Positions 9,211 through 19,210 of a stretch of DNA of 64,000 nt are shown here, piece by piece. The notes beneath the pieces were generated by a model. The model saw only the letters and a program-made list of their open reading frames with translations, did not search any database and was not told the origin of the DNA. Position 1 is the stretch's first letter. Every line of letters starts with the position of its first letter. Source of the DNA: Lindgomyces ingoldianus (taxonomy: Eukaryota > Ascomycota > Dothideomycetes > Pleosporales > Lindgomycetaceae); contig NW_022985169.1 of NCBI RefSeq assembly GCF_010093535.1, positions 1,028,044 to 1,092,043 on the forward strand. Reading direction: 5' to 3'. The translations under genes and the position numbers were made by a program.

Positions 9211-10059
9211 ATGGTTCCGATAGTCGAGCCGTTTCCCATATCCTACATTGCCGGTCGGTACCTGCTCTTCGACGTAGATGCTGTCAGCCATGCCCGCCGC
9301 GAGCACAATATCTGCGGTGTCCTGATCGGCACCATCCCCAATCTCTCACAGCAGAATGTCTTCCTCGGCATCCCTCTTGAGCTGATGCCTGAAGAGGCAC
9401 GTGTACTGGTAGAACAGGGACATGCATACATCGTTGATGATGTCGAGGCTCACCGCTCAGGTTTCTTGAACATGAGCCGGGAAGATAGACTCGCACTTTT
9501 GCAAGTCATGGACGAGAAGGGTATCGAGCTGGCCATCAGTGCGAAACAAAAGGCCGAGGCCAGGTCTGAAAAGGCTTTGAAGGACAGAGGGTTGGATCGA
9601 ATCGCTCAAGCGAATAGCCAACATCGCAAGTCTCCTACGCCTGAACGAGCTGGAGGAGATGCGACCAAAATTGAGGCCTACTTCCTTACTCCTACAACAT
9701 CACACTCTCCACCGCTAAACCAATCCGTGCATCAATCTTTGCCGCTACCTGAAGTTCCTCGGTCCTACCCTTTGTTCAGATATCTGCATTCAAAAGGCTT
9801 TTTCTCGACGCCTGGCTTGCGTTTCGGCTGTCATTACACGGTATATCCAGGCGACCCTCTTCGGTTCCACAGCCACTTTCTTGTCACTGGCCTAGACTGG
9901 GAAGAAGAATTCGATCTGCTGGACATTGTCGGAGGCGGCAGGCTGGGCACGGGTGTAAAGAAGGCTTATCTAATTGGAGGGGAGGAACCTTCACATCTGA
10001 CTTCGGGAACGAAGGACGGCTCAGTCCGGGCCTTTTCAATCGAGTGGGCAGGACTGTAG
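9211..10059 (+). CDS. SEN34: tRNA-splicing endonuclease catalytic subunit Sen34
   Basis: 282 residues from the ATG at 9211, whose context CGCCATGG is favourable. The N-terminal family block is VEPFPISYIAGRYLLFDVDA and HNICGVLIGTIPNLSQQNVFLGIPLELMPEEA. The C-terminal endonuclease domain starts YPLFRYLHSKGFFSTPGLRFGCHYTVYPGDPL. The expected catalytic triad is present: Tyr in the HYTVYPGDP region, His in RFHSHFLV and Lys in GVKKAYLI. In the family Sen34 cuts the 3' splice site of intron-containing pre-tRNAs within the Sen2-Sen34-Sen15-Sen54 complex. A longer in-frame N-terminus is possible through the leader intron described separately. Confidence 0.93.
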   Translation: MVPIVEPFPISYIAGRYLLFDVDAVSHARREHNICGVLIGTIPNLSQQNVFLGIPLELMPEEARVLVEQGHAYIVDDVEAHRSGFLNMSREDRLALLQVMDEKGIELAISAKQKAEARSEKALKDRGLDRIAQANSQHRKSPTPERAGGDATKIEAYFLTPTTSHSPPLNQSVHQSLPLPEVPRSYPLFRYLHSKGFFSTPGLRFGCHYTVYPGDPLRFHSHFLVTGLDWEEEFDLLDIVGGGRLGTGVKKAYLIGGEEPSHLTSGTKDGSVRAFSIEWAGL

Positions 10060-10653
10060 CCAATTATGATATGGACATTGTTACTTTTGCCCTTCCAGTA
10101 TTCTTCCTGAGAACAAGGAGACGATAATACTACCAAAAGGCTCACAGTATATGAAGCATCTGCTGGACTTAATTGGGTCGATGGCTTCTCCAACGTGCAC
10201 CGGAGTACATCAGAGGAAGACGAGAGCGAAGGGTAGTAGACAATGAGGGTCGAGAGTAGAAGTGGAAGATGAACCCCCCTGTTAGCAAATACATAATCCA
10301 TGGCATACAAGGCCTCCATATCTTTTGTCTATTATCCAGCCTCAATACCTCTCTTGAGAGTGCTTTCAAGTCGTTGTGAACTGAAGCTGGTGCTGATACA
10401 CTGATCTATTCGCGGCTTACAGTTTGCCGCTGGGAAACCATGGGCTTCGTCTCAAGTCCCTTGAGGTTCCATATCTCTCGGATTGATCTGGTCTGGTCCT
10501 GCTCGTAGCATAAATGGATGACGGTGGTTGTACCGCCTAGTCTTCTTCTCTTCCCACCTCAAAACAACCTGTAATCACAGGCCTCATTTAAATATCAAAG
10601 GCCCAAGACCCATGTTGTTCTGCACCAAATCGAAATGGACACAGGTCGCACCC
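10060..10653. other. Convergent intergenic region SEN34 / DAD1
   Basis: 594 bp between two stop codons. It should hold both terminators. Short chance ORFs are present on both strands; I see no gene or repeat. Confidence 0.4.
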
Positions 10654-11091
10654 TCATTTCCCAAGTTCGGTAACATCCGAATCCCCCTCCGGCAGACCCT
10701 CCCCTCCATCAACATTCTCTTCCGAATCCTTGGCCATCACGTTCTCAAACTGACTCCACAAAGCTTCGACGGGCGAGAATTCGTTACCGACGGCGATGAC
10801 TTCTTCTAGCGATCGGTTGAGTTTGTTGATGTTTTGGAGGACGTGCTCGAGACTCTAGGAGTTGTGCGGATGCTCGTTAGACCTTGTTGCTAATAGGGCT
10901 GTGATTGGTCGCGTGGGAAGGTGGGTGTAAGAGGGGGGGGTGTGGAAGGCGGAGAGGGGAGGCCGATGTACGAATTTGTTTACCTGTGCGATTTCACCAA
11001 CGAGAATCTCGCGCTGTTGCTCGAAGAAGGATTTCTCTGGCGCAGTGGCGGAGATGCCGTTTGCGGTGGATGCGCGGTTGTTCGTTGACAT
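10654..11091 (-). CDS. DAD1: DASH (Dam1) complex subunit Dad1
   Basis: Two exons, 10984-11091 and 10654-10854, encode 102 residues; intron 10855-10983 has GTAAAC at the donor and CCTAG at the acceptor and is in phase 0. The sequence [16 protein letters not shown] then [20 protein letters not shown] and [17 protein letters not shown] is diagnostic for Dad1. The protein is small and mostly helical or coiled-coil. In the family it is part of the ten-subunit DASH ring, which couples kinetochores to spindle microtubules in fungi. The second exon lies opposite chance plus-strand ORFs, so it is easily missed by automated calls. Confidence 0.93.
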
Positions 11092-11233
11092 TGTTTCGGT
11101 TTGTATTAGGACCTGGCCTGGTGTGTTTATGTGTTGGTATCTGGGCGGGACAATCTCGGCACTGTTGGTATCAGTCACGTGATTCGGCTTGCACAACTGA
11201 TAAGGAGGCACATAGTGGGGTAGAGAAGAGCGT

Positions 11234-11703
11234 CTATGGTTGTTCGACTTCGTTCCATGGAGCTTGGTAATGGCGGCTCACATAGCGCTTCAGCTCGACG
11301 CGAAAAGGTGGATCCTCGACTTCTCGACCTCTCTCGTATTTAAGCTGATCGGCATCAATTGGCCGTCGCAGATCAATATCTCCCGAATCCTCGGTCGGCG
11401 GTCCGGCAAACCATGGTTCCAGTAGCTTCTCAGGGATAAATGAGAGTTGCAGGTTGTGGCGAGATGTAAAGTTGAGGGTTGTGGCTATGGAAATGTTGGA
11501 TGATTGTAATTAGGGTGATGAATTGAACTGTCTCGAAGATGCTCATAGCTGATGTCATCTGGTCTATAATTCATACATGTAGAAATTATCGCAGGTATCG
11601 AACGCCGAAATCACACATTCTTTCAAAGTACCTCCACCGTTCTCTCCGTGGTACTCTTATCTAAGAATTTGGTAACCCTCTCCTCAACGCCAAGGTAATG
11701 CAT
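11234..11703 (-). CDS. Small gene of unknown function, two exons (structure uncertain)
   Basis: The 3' exon is coding-like: reading on the minus strand from about 11500 to the TAG at 11234 gives EKLLEPWFAGPPTEDSGDID, then LRRPIDADQLKYERG and FRVELKRYVSRHYQAPWNEV. A likely first exon starts at the ATG at 11703 (MHYLGVEERVTKFLDK). A branch-like CCTAATT and the acceptor CATAG lie near 11478. Only a donor such as A|GTACCA keeps frame with that acceptor; the nicer donor GAG|GTACTT does not, so the exact junction is unresolved. The start would lie only 28 bp after the stop of the upstream same-strand gene. I do not recognise the protein. Confidence 0.45.
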
Positions 11704-11731
11704 TATCGGCCTCGTCATCTCATCATGTCTC

Positions 11732-13186
11732 TCACCCCTGTTCACTCCCATGGGTATAGTCGCTGCGCACATCAAACTGCACATCCCGCCTAATAATCAA
11801 TTCCTGACTACCCGCCATGGAACTTGTACTCCCATTACTTCCAGGTCGTTCTCCTCCGCCACTCCTGCCCGCCCGAATGGTCGTCAAGTGCTTTAATTTT
11901 TCTGGCCTGAGCTTGCCGACGTGATGTTTAGTGTCCTCGCCCACCTTGGTGCTTTCGGGCTCTTTTCGAAATTTGGCTGAACGGCGAGGTTTCAGAGAGT
12001 GCATCTGAATCGTATCCGGTGCCGACACATTCCGCTTGGGTTTTGGTTGATAATGAGAGTGGGAATGAGTAGCCAAGTGCGATTGTGAATTGCTGGATGA
12101 GTAAGTGTATGGTCCGGAGCTGGAACCTTCACCCATGCCAAAATTAGTGTCGAAAGATTTAATGAAGGACTTAAGGCAGGGAATTGTCGCGGAAATTAAA
12201 GAGTATGAGACTGTGACTTGCTGCCAGGCGATTGCGGTCGAGATGGAGACACCAGGGTTGGGAGCATGTTGGACGGTAGTGAAGATGCGAACGAAGAGAA
12301 TAGAGAACGCGATCACGCTGGGAATAGTTGTTAGTCTAGTAGGTCAGCGTAGGATAAAGTGTGCTTACGGAAGTCGAAAGGCAAAGGCGATAACAACCCG
12401 TGCCTTTAAATCAAGAGTCATCTGAAGGGTCCACAAAAAGCAGATTGGAAGAATGAACATAACGAGTTCAGAAATTACATCAAGTGCAATGACTATATTC
12501 CATCGCGTCGCCTACATGAGTCAGTGCAAGCCCGTAGGGTGAATGAAGCTCGAAGACTTACAAAGCCTTCGCATGTCTCGTTCCCATTTGGAGGTACGTA
12601 TTTAGAAACGTTGCATCCAACGCTCACGAGAACAACAGACGTAATGCCCCAGGTGCAAACGAAGGCGAGGGCGATATTGCAAATGAGCCAAAAGTGTTTC
12701 ATATCCCTAGTGAAGACTCGACGGACAAGAAATATGATCGAGCATTTTGACAATGCTAGTGACAACAAAAGAAGTATTTCTGATGTAAACGCAGTCTGTA
12801 CGACACCGTGTGAGATTCTGCATGGACAGTCCAGTATCGCTATAGGCAACTTACATTGGATACAAGTACTCGGGATTTAACGTTCAACATTTCAGACGTT
12901 CTCCCAAGTCCATAGTGCAGAGAGCCAAATAAGGCACCATATTGTCCGAAAGCGAGAACCTGCCACTGAAGTTAATACGAGCGCTTGCGGTTGAGCATGA
13001 CGGGTGGATTCGGCTGACCTGCGCAGCGACCAAAGCAACATCGTCGGGTCCAACCATGTGCCATTTAATCACTCCTCTAGCGAAGAGAGTAAGGACAGAG
13101 TAGATCATGCAAAGTAGCGAGATGACCCAGATCACACCAGCATGATTGTTCTCCGTAATTTCGCTGAAGGTGTTCCCTACCATCAT
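11732..13186 (-). CDS. Rhodopsin-domain (Pth11-like) integral membrane protein
   Basis: Five exons on the minus strand: 13019-13186, 12855-12959, 12562-12795, 12369-12511 and 11732-12317, giving about 411 residues. All junctions keep frame and use GT-AG introns of 50-60 nt. Hydrophobic helices include VIWVISLLCMIYSVLTLFA, LLLLSLALSKCSIIFLVRRV, IALAFVCTWGITSVVLVSVG, LVMFILPICFLWTLQMTLDL and VIAFSILFVRIF. These match the fungal rhodopsin-domain family that includes Pth11-like receptors. The last 150 residues are a cytosolic Ser-, His- and Arg-rich tail. No CFEM domain is present. By family it is probably a plasma-membrane sensor or GPCR-like protein; its ligand is unknown. Confidence 0.85.
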
Positions 13187-14956
13187 TGAGGGGCTTTTCC
13201 CTTGTTAGGAGAAAAGAGGAAATCGTATACAATTCGAGAGGGAAGGACAGGCTGAAGGACGAGAGTCTGCGATATGGTCTGAAAATCGTGTCTAAAAGAG
13301 CTCTTCTCCTCGGCCTTTTCAAGACGACATCGTGTTCACGAGACTTTAGAGAGGGAAGAGAGACACAGAGAGACACAGAGAGACACAGAGAAGTGGATAG
13401 GAGCGCAGGAGACCTATGAATGTGCGCAAGAGCTTATTAGTGGCCATTTCACTGTACTCAAGGAGGGAACGCTACCTTTCAGAGGATGTTCGAAGTGCGG
13501 TAGCTTGATCTCGCCCTCCCCTGCAGTCTTGGCCCATCAGCCTTGTTGTCTTCATGGCCAATTGACGGCCTTACTTTTGCCGTCGCTCGTCAGTACGAAA
13601 CCCCCGTCTCCCAGAACAGCAAAAGTAAAGGAGAGTAGAACAAACCTACACTTATTAGACTTGATTCGTCCCGCACATCCCTTCAATCAACACCGGCATC
13701 CAATACCAAGCCCCCGATCTCAAAACTCACGCAATAGGCTCCCGCTCTGTCGGGGAAAATTGCGGGGGGATGGGGGAGAAGCTGGACGGGCCAACCTATC
13801 GCGCTGCAACTCCCCAGAACTGTGCATGTACAGATTTCATCTGTCGAGAAGAACTGATCCCGCTCTAGTCTCACATCAAGAGCCGTGACACATAGTGACC
13901 CCTCTTACGATATTCCGGAGTCCGCTAAACTAGACAAGAATGCTAGAAAGCAGGACCTTTTCTCTCGGCTTGTTCACATACACTGGTCTTAAAAACCATT
14001 CATTTGACAATGCAGCTTTCGGTGCCGCTTGTTGCAAACCTCAGATCTGAAACATACAACGAAGCCCTACTTAATGACACTCTCTGATCTACACGCAGCT
14101 GCAGTGGGTTTCTCCAACAGCACATTTCTGAAGAACATCGAGCAGTCCAGATCGCCGTGCAGAGGATCGCGTCCCATCTAGTTACGCCACATTATTCAAA
14201 AGATGGAGACGAAAAAAGATGGCGTAGGCTAGAGGTGGAGAATTCCGTGATCTTGATTCGAGTGTACGAAAAGTGCAAAATCAAGTAGTGGTGACAGCTA
14301 TGACAGCAGCCACAACGATAGCAGCTTCAGTAGTCTTAAGTTTCGGTCCGAATATCAATAGTATATCTTCTTTGGAATTCTCGGCTGCGCCGTGGCGTTC
14401 ACTTGGTTAGTCCTTTTCATTCGATAGTCACGAAGCAGCTAGCGCACCAGGCCGTGAATTTGAATGCTGTCTTTATTGCTCGCAACTCTTATCATGCCCA
14501 TATCCCCATTGGCTTTTGTGCCCCAAGCAACACCCACTCAAGATAAAGGGCACTCCTCCACACAAGTCGAATTTAGTAGTCGAATGAGTCACGTCATCCG
14601 CGTTTAACAAGGGATAGTACAGTAATACAAAGCGAGCGGTGACTGCCATCCGCTCTATGGGTAGGAAGGTGCAGAGGTAGGCAATCCTCTGGCTGAACTA
14701 AGTAGCTTTACAAGTGACCCGTGGGATTATCTCACAGGGATGGACAAATGAAACGCCGAATACACCATGCAATGCTGTTACCGGAGGATTAAAAGACTGT
14801 AGGGGAATGGAGGCTGTGTCGCCTATGAACAGGGGCATATTTAACGACCTATTAATTGTTCCGCGGGCTAGAAAAGCTATCGCTGGAGTTGGGATTGTTG
14901 ATGGCTGGACCAAACACATCCTTGTCTTCCTTCAAGACCCAGACGGTTTTGCGGAA
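13187..14956. other. Gene-free region between the rhodopsin-domain gene and the Ca2+-ATPase
   Basis: 1.77 kb. The left part is the promoter of the rhodopsin-domain gene; the right part is the 3' side of the Ca2+-ATPase gene. Open frames of up to 127 codons occur but show no family features. The only structured sequence is a 10 bp tandem repeat at 13361-13390. Confidence 0.4.
13361..13390 (+). repeat. Short tandem repeat, (AGACACAGAG) x3
   Basis: Three perfect consecutive copies of a 10 bp unit, with partial AGAG sequence on both sides. A simple microsatellite in the leader or promoter of the rhodopsin-domain gene. Confidence 0.9.
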
Positions 14957-17900
14957 TCATCCAGTTTTTGGGTCGCCAGCAAAAGGTCCAACATCAAATT
15001 TTGGTGTGGCCTCCATATTTTGACTAGAAGGACCACTGTATTGGTGGGGCTCGGAAACCAGTATCGGGTCAATGGACTTTGTGTCGGGGTGGACGTCAAT
15101 GCCGTCTTGGCCTTCCAAGTCGGATCTACTTCTGTTGCGCGAGAACTTCAAAGAGTCACTGTCTCCATGTCCTCTATCAATCGGAGACCATCCGGCCACA
15201 CTGCCGGCAACAATACCTGCCATAACGGCAGCTGGACCAAATGCTGAGTTTGAGCGGGACCTTCCTCGACGGCGACTTCTGGAATCTGGTGTTGGAGGGC
15301 CAGGAGAGTTTTCTGCGGCATTATGTTCCGCACCATTGTTAGGGGTTCCGGGTAGGGAATAACTTGATCTCGACCTGGAGAATATCTCTCGGGGATGCTG
15401 AACCTTGAACTTAAGGTTGCTGAGACGTCCACCTCGTACCCTTTTTATGAAAGCAAGTTCCTCGCGAATCTCGAGGAGTCCTTGATTCCACTGGTACTCG
15501 TCTGAAACAACAACCTCTGGAGTGTGCTTTCTCTTCAAAAATGCAGGAATACAGCGGCGGATGGCCTCGTCTGGTATCAATCGAATGATGACACCAACTG
15601 GAAGAGACAAGGCACCCAAAACGATAGAATATCCCCATTGTGCACCGTTGATCCTAACAACGGAGAACGCATGGCCTCCAACGAAGATGATCATTATCTG
15701 TCCACCAATCATGATGCAATTGATGAAAATGAAAAAGTAGTTGTGATGAATCCCTTCAAAGATATTGAACCGGTTGTCCAAACGACGATTATTGATCTGG
15801 TTGAAAATTTGCATCCACACGAAAGTATTGAACACCAATGTGGGCAGACGTCTCTTTTCTTCCTCGGTTTCGTAGGACAGGATGGAGTTGCCGGCGAAGT
15901 AGAGAATGAGGGTGACGACAAGCTGGTAGATCGCTTGCCCAATTATCATTTTCCACATCCTTAACGTGATCAATGGTGCAGATTTTGGGTCTGGCTTTCG
16001 ATCGAGCATACTGCGAGTCGGAGGATCTGTAGCCAGGGCCAATGCGGCGAATGTGTCCATTATAAGGTTGACCCAGAGAAGTTGTACGGCGGTAAGCACT
16101 GATTGCTGGTCCGAGTTGGAGACCGCGGAAACGAAGGTAAGTATGACAGCGGTGATGTTGACTGTGATTTGGAATTGGAGAAATTTCTTGACAGCATCGT
16201 TGACGGCTCGACCCCAAAGCAAAGCCTTGACGATTGACGAAAAGTTATCGTCCATCAAAATGATAGCAGAGGCTTCTTTTGCGACCTCGGTTCCAGCAAT
16301 TCCCATTGAAAATCCAACGTCAGCGGTCTTTAAGGCTGGTGCATCGTTTGTACCATCTCCAGTCACGGCAACGGTCTCCCCTAATTCTTTTAGTCGCTTG
16401 ACGAGCTTGCGCTTGTCTTCCGGGCTAGATCGAGCAAGCACGCAGAGTTTAGGAATGACAGCATCCATGTCTTTCTTCGATAGTTTTCTGAAAGCTGGAC
16501 CTTCCATGATAACTCCGCCAGGAACAAGGATTCGACAATCCTCCGCAATAGCTTTAGCGGTCATAACGTTATCACCTGTGACCATACGGACGAAGACACC
16601 GGCGTGCTGGCAATCCTCGACAGCCTCGCGAACACCTTCTCGGAGAGGATCTTGGATACCAACAACGGCAAGAAAGACCATCTGCTTGAAGACATCCTCG
16701 AAGATAGCCTGTGATGGGTCATCGTCCCATTTGCGGGCATCTTTTGGGGGCCAACTCTCGAAATCACGATATACGAGACCAATCGTTCGAAGGGATCGTG
16801 AGGCGTAAGTCGTGATTAATCGTTCCAGAGTATCACGGTTGTCTTCGGAGATAGGGATGTCCGTGAGTTCCTTCGTTGCATCTGAGATGATGCTGTCGCA
16901 CTTGGCAAGAAGTATTTCCGATGCTCCCTTGACAAACATCCTATAGCGACCGTCATCCAGCTTGACAACGACAGCTGAGCATTTGATACCGGAATCAAAA
17001 GGAACAATCTGAGCAATATTGGCATTCGAGCGCTCGGTACTGACGGAACCCATTCCCAGATAGTCTCGAGCGAAACCAAGAAGAGCAGTCTCCGTTTTAG
17101 ATCCGATGAATGGGTCAGGACCACCCTCTTCACCTTCGAAAGCAGTCGTGTTTTGAACAATTGATTGTTCTAACAGGCTCTTGACCTCTTTGCTAAGGGT
17201 AGAGACAAATTCGGACGCTGAGACGTCGTCAACGTGGTCTACAGGGGACTCGACCTGCTTTCCCTTTGTCCCATCGTCCATAAGACGCGCGGCGGCCGGA
17301 GCCTTGAGTTTTCGGTCGCCAAAGCGAAGGGCCGTCCCAAGAGTCCCAGAGACGACCGTCATCTTATTCTGGGTGAGTGTGCCGGTTTTGTCAGAGCAGA
17401 TGGTGGTGGCATTTCCCATTGTTTCACAAGATCGTAGTAGCCGGACCAGGTTATTGTCTCGAAGCATGCGAGTGGTAGCAAAAGCTAGGGCTAGGGTGAC
17501 AGCGAGCGGCAATCCCTCAGGAACAGCAACTACCACGACAGTAATGGCGACTATAAGAATGTTGAGGAAGTTCTGTCCTTTCTCGGCGGGCGTTTCTTTG
17601 CTAGTCCGGAGAGTGACCAAGAACTCGATGAAAAGGACGATAAAGAGTAACAGAGCTGCAGCACCACCCAGTTTTGCGATGTACTCTGCTAGGACATTGA
17701 GTTTCGACTGCAACGGTGTAACTTCATTCTCTTCGCGAAGGGACATCATAGTTTTTCCATAGGTAGAGTTCACTCCGGTGGCCGTGACAAGGAAAGACCC
17801 GACCCCTTCAGAAACTTTGGCGCCAGACAAAATGAATGGGTCCATTTTCTTGACCGGCTCGTGGTTTTCCAGTGCTCGATATACATCATCTGCGGGAGTC

Positions 17901-19210
17901 TTTTTAAGTAGGTCCGATTCTCCAGTAGCAGATGATTCATCGCATTTGATGCCGTGGCCTTGGATCAGAATTCCATCGACAGGTACCATGTCTCCTGGTT
18001 CGAGGAGAACGACGTCCCCCACGAGGACATCATAGACGGAGAGCTCCCGAATCCTGCCGGAGCGGATAACTTTGACGTATCGATCCTCCTTTTTCTTATT
18101 CAACTTTACAAACTGACGTTCCTTTTGCCAGTCGTTGAGGGCACCGACAACTACAACAATGATGATGGCTACCATGATGGCAACTCCTTCGATCCATTCC
18201 ACTTTGGGCGTATCAGGCGCGTGTGATTGCCCAAATGTTTGGTAGAGTCCGAGGGCAAGAGAAATAACGGCGGCAACGGTAAGAAGAATAAGAACCTTGT
18301 CATTATATGCCATCCAGGCTAACTGTAGAATACTCTTAGCTTTTCGTTCAGGTAAACGATTGTCGCTAAAGACCCGTTTACGATCAGCAAAGGCCTCCTT
18401 TGACAGCGGTTTCGACATGGTAGCGGTGGTGTCGCTTCTTCGGAACTCGTGATCGGGGGAAGGCTTAGAATGTGTGTTGGACATTTTTGAGCCCGTTGCC
18501 TCCTCAAAGGTAATAGCATTATCCCAATATTGCTCGTCGACGCTGAGGCCAGCCTTTCTGTCAGTTCTCAACCCCTTTTCCAAACCCGCCAATCCACCCA
18601 GGGCATGAAAAGCGCCTAAACTTTTCGGATTTAGAAATTTTCCCAACTGGCCAGGGGAAAAGGCAAATTTGTTGTCTTGTACTTCAAAATCGGCTTCTGT
18701 CCCGGGATCCGGACGTAGCGCCTCTTCGTCGCTTAGTATCTCACTTGGATTATGATCCCCTCTCAGCGTCTCGCCTTGAGAGGAGGTCTGGTATGTGCCA
18801 TTGCTGGACGCAGACCCGCCTACTTCCGTCGTGGAGTCTAGGGAATTGCCTCGTGACCGTTTTCCGGGCACTGAAAGGTAATTGTGAGGGTTTCCCCAGT
18901 GTGATGTAGGTGAAGAAACATTGTGGGGGGATGTTGGCCGGCTCTCTCTGCTCTCGAACGAGTTTGCAGCCCGCAGCTCGCTCTGGGGCATCTTCGCCTG
19001 CGTCGGTGAAACAGAGCCGGCTGTGTCTTCGTGATGCTGTGATGATGTTCGATTATCCGGGAGATCTCCCAGCGGTACTGAGTCTCCCATGTTAGGGTTG
19101 GTAGCGTTGACGGCAGAGGTGTCTATGGTGATGGTGGGTGCCCTTTGCCTTCGAGCAGGCCCCGGCGAGGGCGTATTCCGTACTTCGACGTTTTTTTTGT
19201 TGTCAGCCAT
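14957..19210 (-). CDS. P-type (IIB) Ca2+-transporting ATPase, vacuolar PMC1 type
   Basis: Intronless, 1417 residues. Diagnostic motifs: PEGLPLAVTLALAFATTRM in the fourth membrane region, phosphorylation loop CSDKTGTLTQNKM with the acceptor Asp near residue 607, nucleotide region FVKGASEILLAKC, and hinge VAVTGDGTNDAPALKTADVG. The N-terminal 280 residues are a long hydrophilic Ser/Pro-rich extension. The C-terminal 190 residues are basic and Ser-rich after a helix-like segment (REELAFIKRVRGGRLSNLKF) that could be a calmodulin-type autoinhibitory region, an inference. By family it pumps Ca2+ out of the cytosol into the vacuole or across the plasma membrane, usually under calcineurin-Crz1 control. 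I found no exact consensus Crz1 site in the first few hundred bases upstream. Confidence 0.95.
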   Translation of the reverse strand: MADNKKNVEVRNTPSPGPARRQRAPTITIDTSAVNATNPNMGDSVPLGDLPDNRTSSQHHEDTAGSVSPTQAKMPQSELRAANSFESRESRPTSPHNVSSPTSHWGNPHNYLSVPGKRSRGNSLDSTTEVGGSASSNGTYQTSSQGETLRGDHNPSEILSDEEALRPDPGTEADFEVQDNKFAFSPGQLGKFLNPKSLGAFHALGGLAGLEKGLRTDRKAGLSVDEQYWDNAITFEEATGSKMSNTHSKPSPDHEFRRSDTTATMSKPLSKEAFADRKRVFSDNRLPERKAKSILQLAWMAYNDKVLILLTVAAVISLALGLYQTFGQSHAPDTPKVEWIEGVAIMVAIIIVVVVGALNDWQKERQFVKLNKKKEDRYVKVIRSGRIRELSVYDVLVGDVVLLEPGDMVPVDGILIQGHGIKCDESSATGESDLLKKTPADDVYRALENHEPVKKMDPFILSGAKVSEGVGSFLVTATGVNSTYGKTMMSLREENEVTPLQSKLNVLAEYIAKLGGAAALLLFIVLFIEFLVTLRTSKETPAEKGQNFLNILIVAITVVVVAVPEGLPLAVTLALAFATTRMLRDNNLVRLLRSCETMGNATTICSDKTGTLTQNKMTVVSGTLGTALRFGDRKLKAPAAARLMDDGTKGKQVESPVDHVDDVSASEFVSTLSKEVKSLLEQSIVQNTTAFEGEEGGPDPFIGSKTETALLGFARDYLGMGSVSTERSNANIAQIVPFDSGIKCSAVVVKLDDGRYRMFVKGASEILLAKCDSIISDATKELTDIPISEDNRDTLERLITTYASRSLRTIGLVYRDFESWPPKDARKWDDDPSQAIFEDVFKQMVFLAVVGIQDPLREGVREAVEDCQHAGVFVRMVTGDNVMTAKAIAEDCRILVPGGVIMEGPAFRKLSKKDMDAVIPKLCVLARSSPEDKRKLVKRLKELGETVAVTGDGTNDAPALKTADVGFSMGIAGTEVAKEASAIILMDDNFSSIVKALLWGRAVNDAVKKFLQFQITVNITAVILTFVSAVSNSDQQSVLTAVQLLWVNLIMDTFAALALATDPPTRSMLDRKPDPKSAPLITLRMWKMIIGQAIYQLVVTLILYFAGNSILSYETEEEKRRLPTLVFNTFVWMQIFNQINNRRLDNRFNIFEGIHHNYFFIFINCIMIGGQIMIIFVGGHAFSVVRINGAQWGYSIVLGALSLPVGVIIRLIPDEAIRRCIPAFLKRKHTPEVVVSDEYQWNQGLLEIREELAFIKRVRGGRLSNLKFKVQHPREIFSRSRSSYSLPGTPNNGAEHNAAENSPGPPTPDSRSRRRGRSRSNSAFGPAAVMAGIVAGSVAGWSPIDRGHGDSDSLKFSRNRSRSDLEGQDGIDVHPDTKSIDPILVSEPHQYSGPSSQNMEATPKFDVGPFAGDPKTG

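Noticed and set aside
11240..11425. Plus-strand 61-codon ORF (hydrophobic start)
   Set aside because: The opposite strand has far better coding texture with an acidic/proline pattern and a clean stop.
13505..13888. 127-codon plus-strand ORF
   Set aside because: Pro/Ser/Arg-rich chance composition in promoter sequence, no similarity or splice context.
15966..16808. 280-codon plus-strand ORF
   Set aside because: Lies fully antisense to the Ca2+-ATPase coding exon; composition mirrors the opposite strand and it has no family motif.
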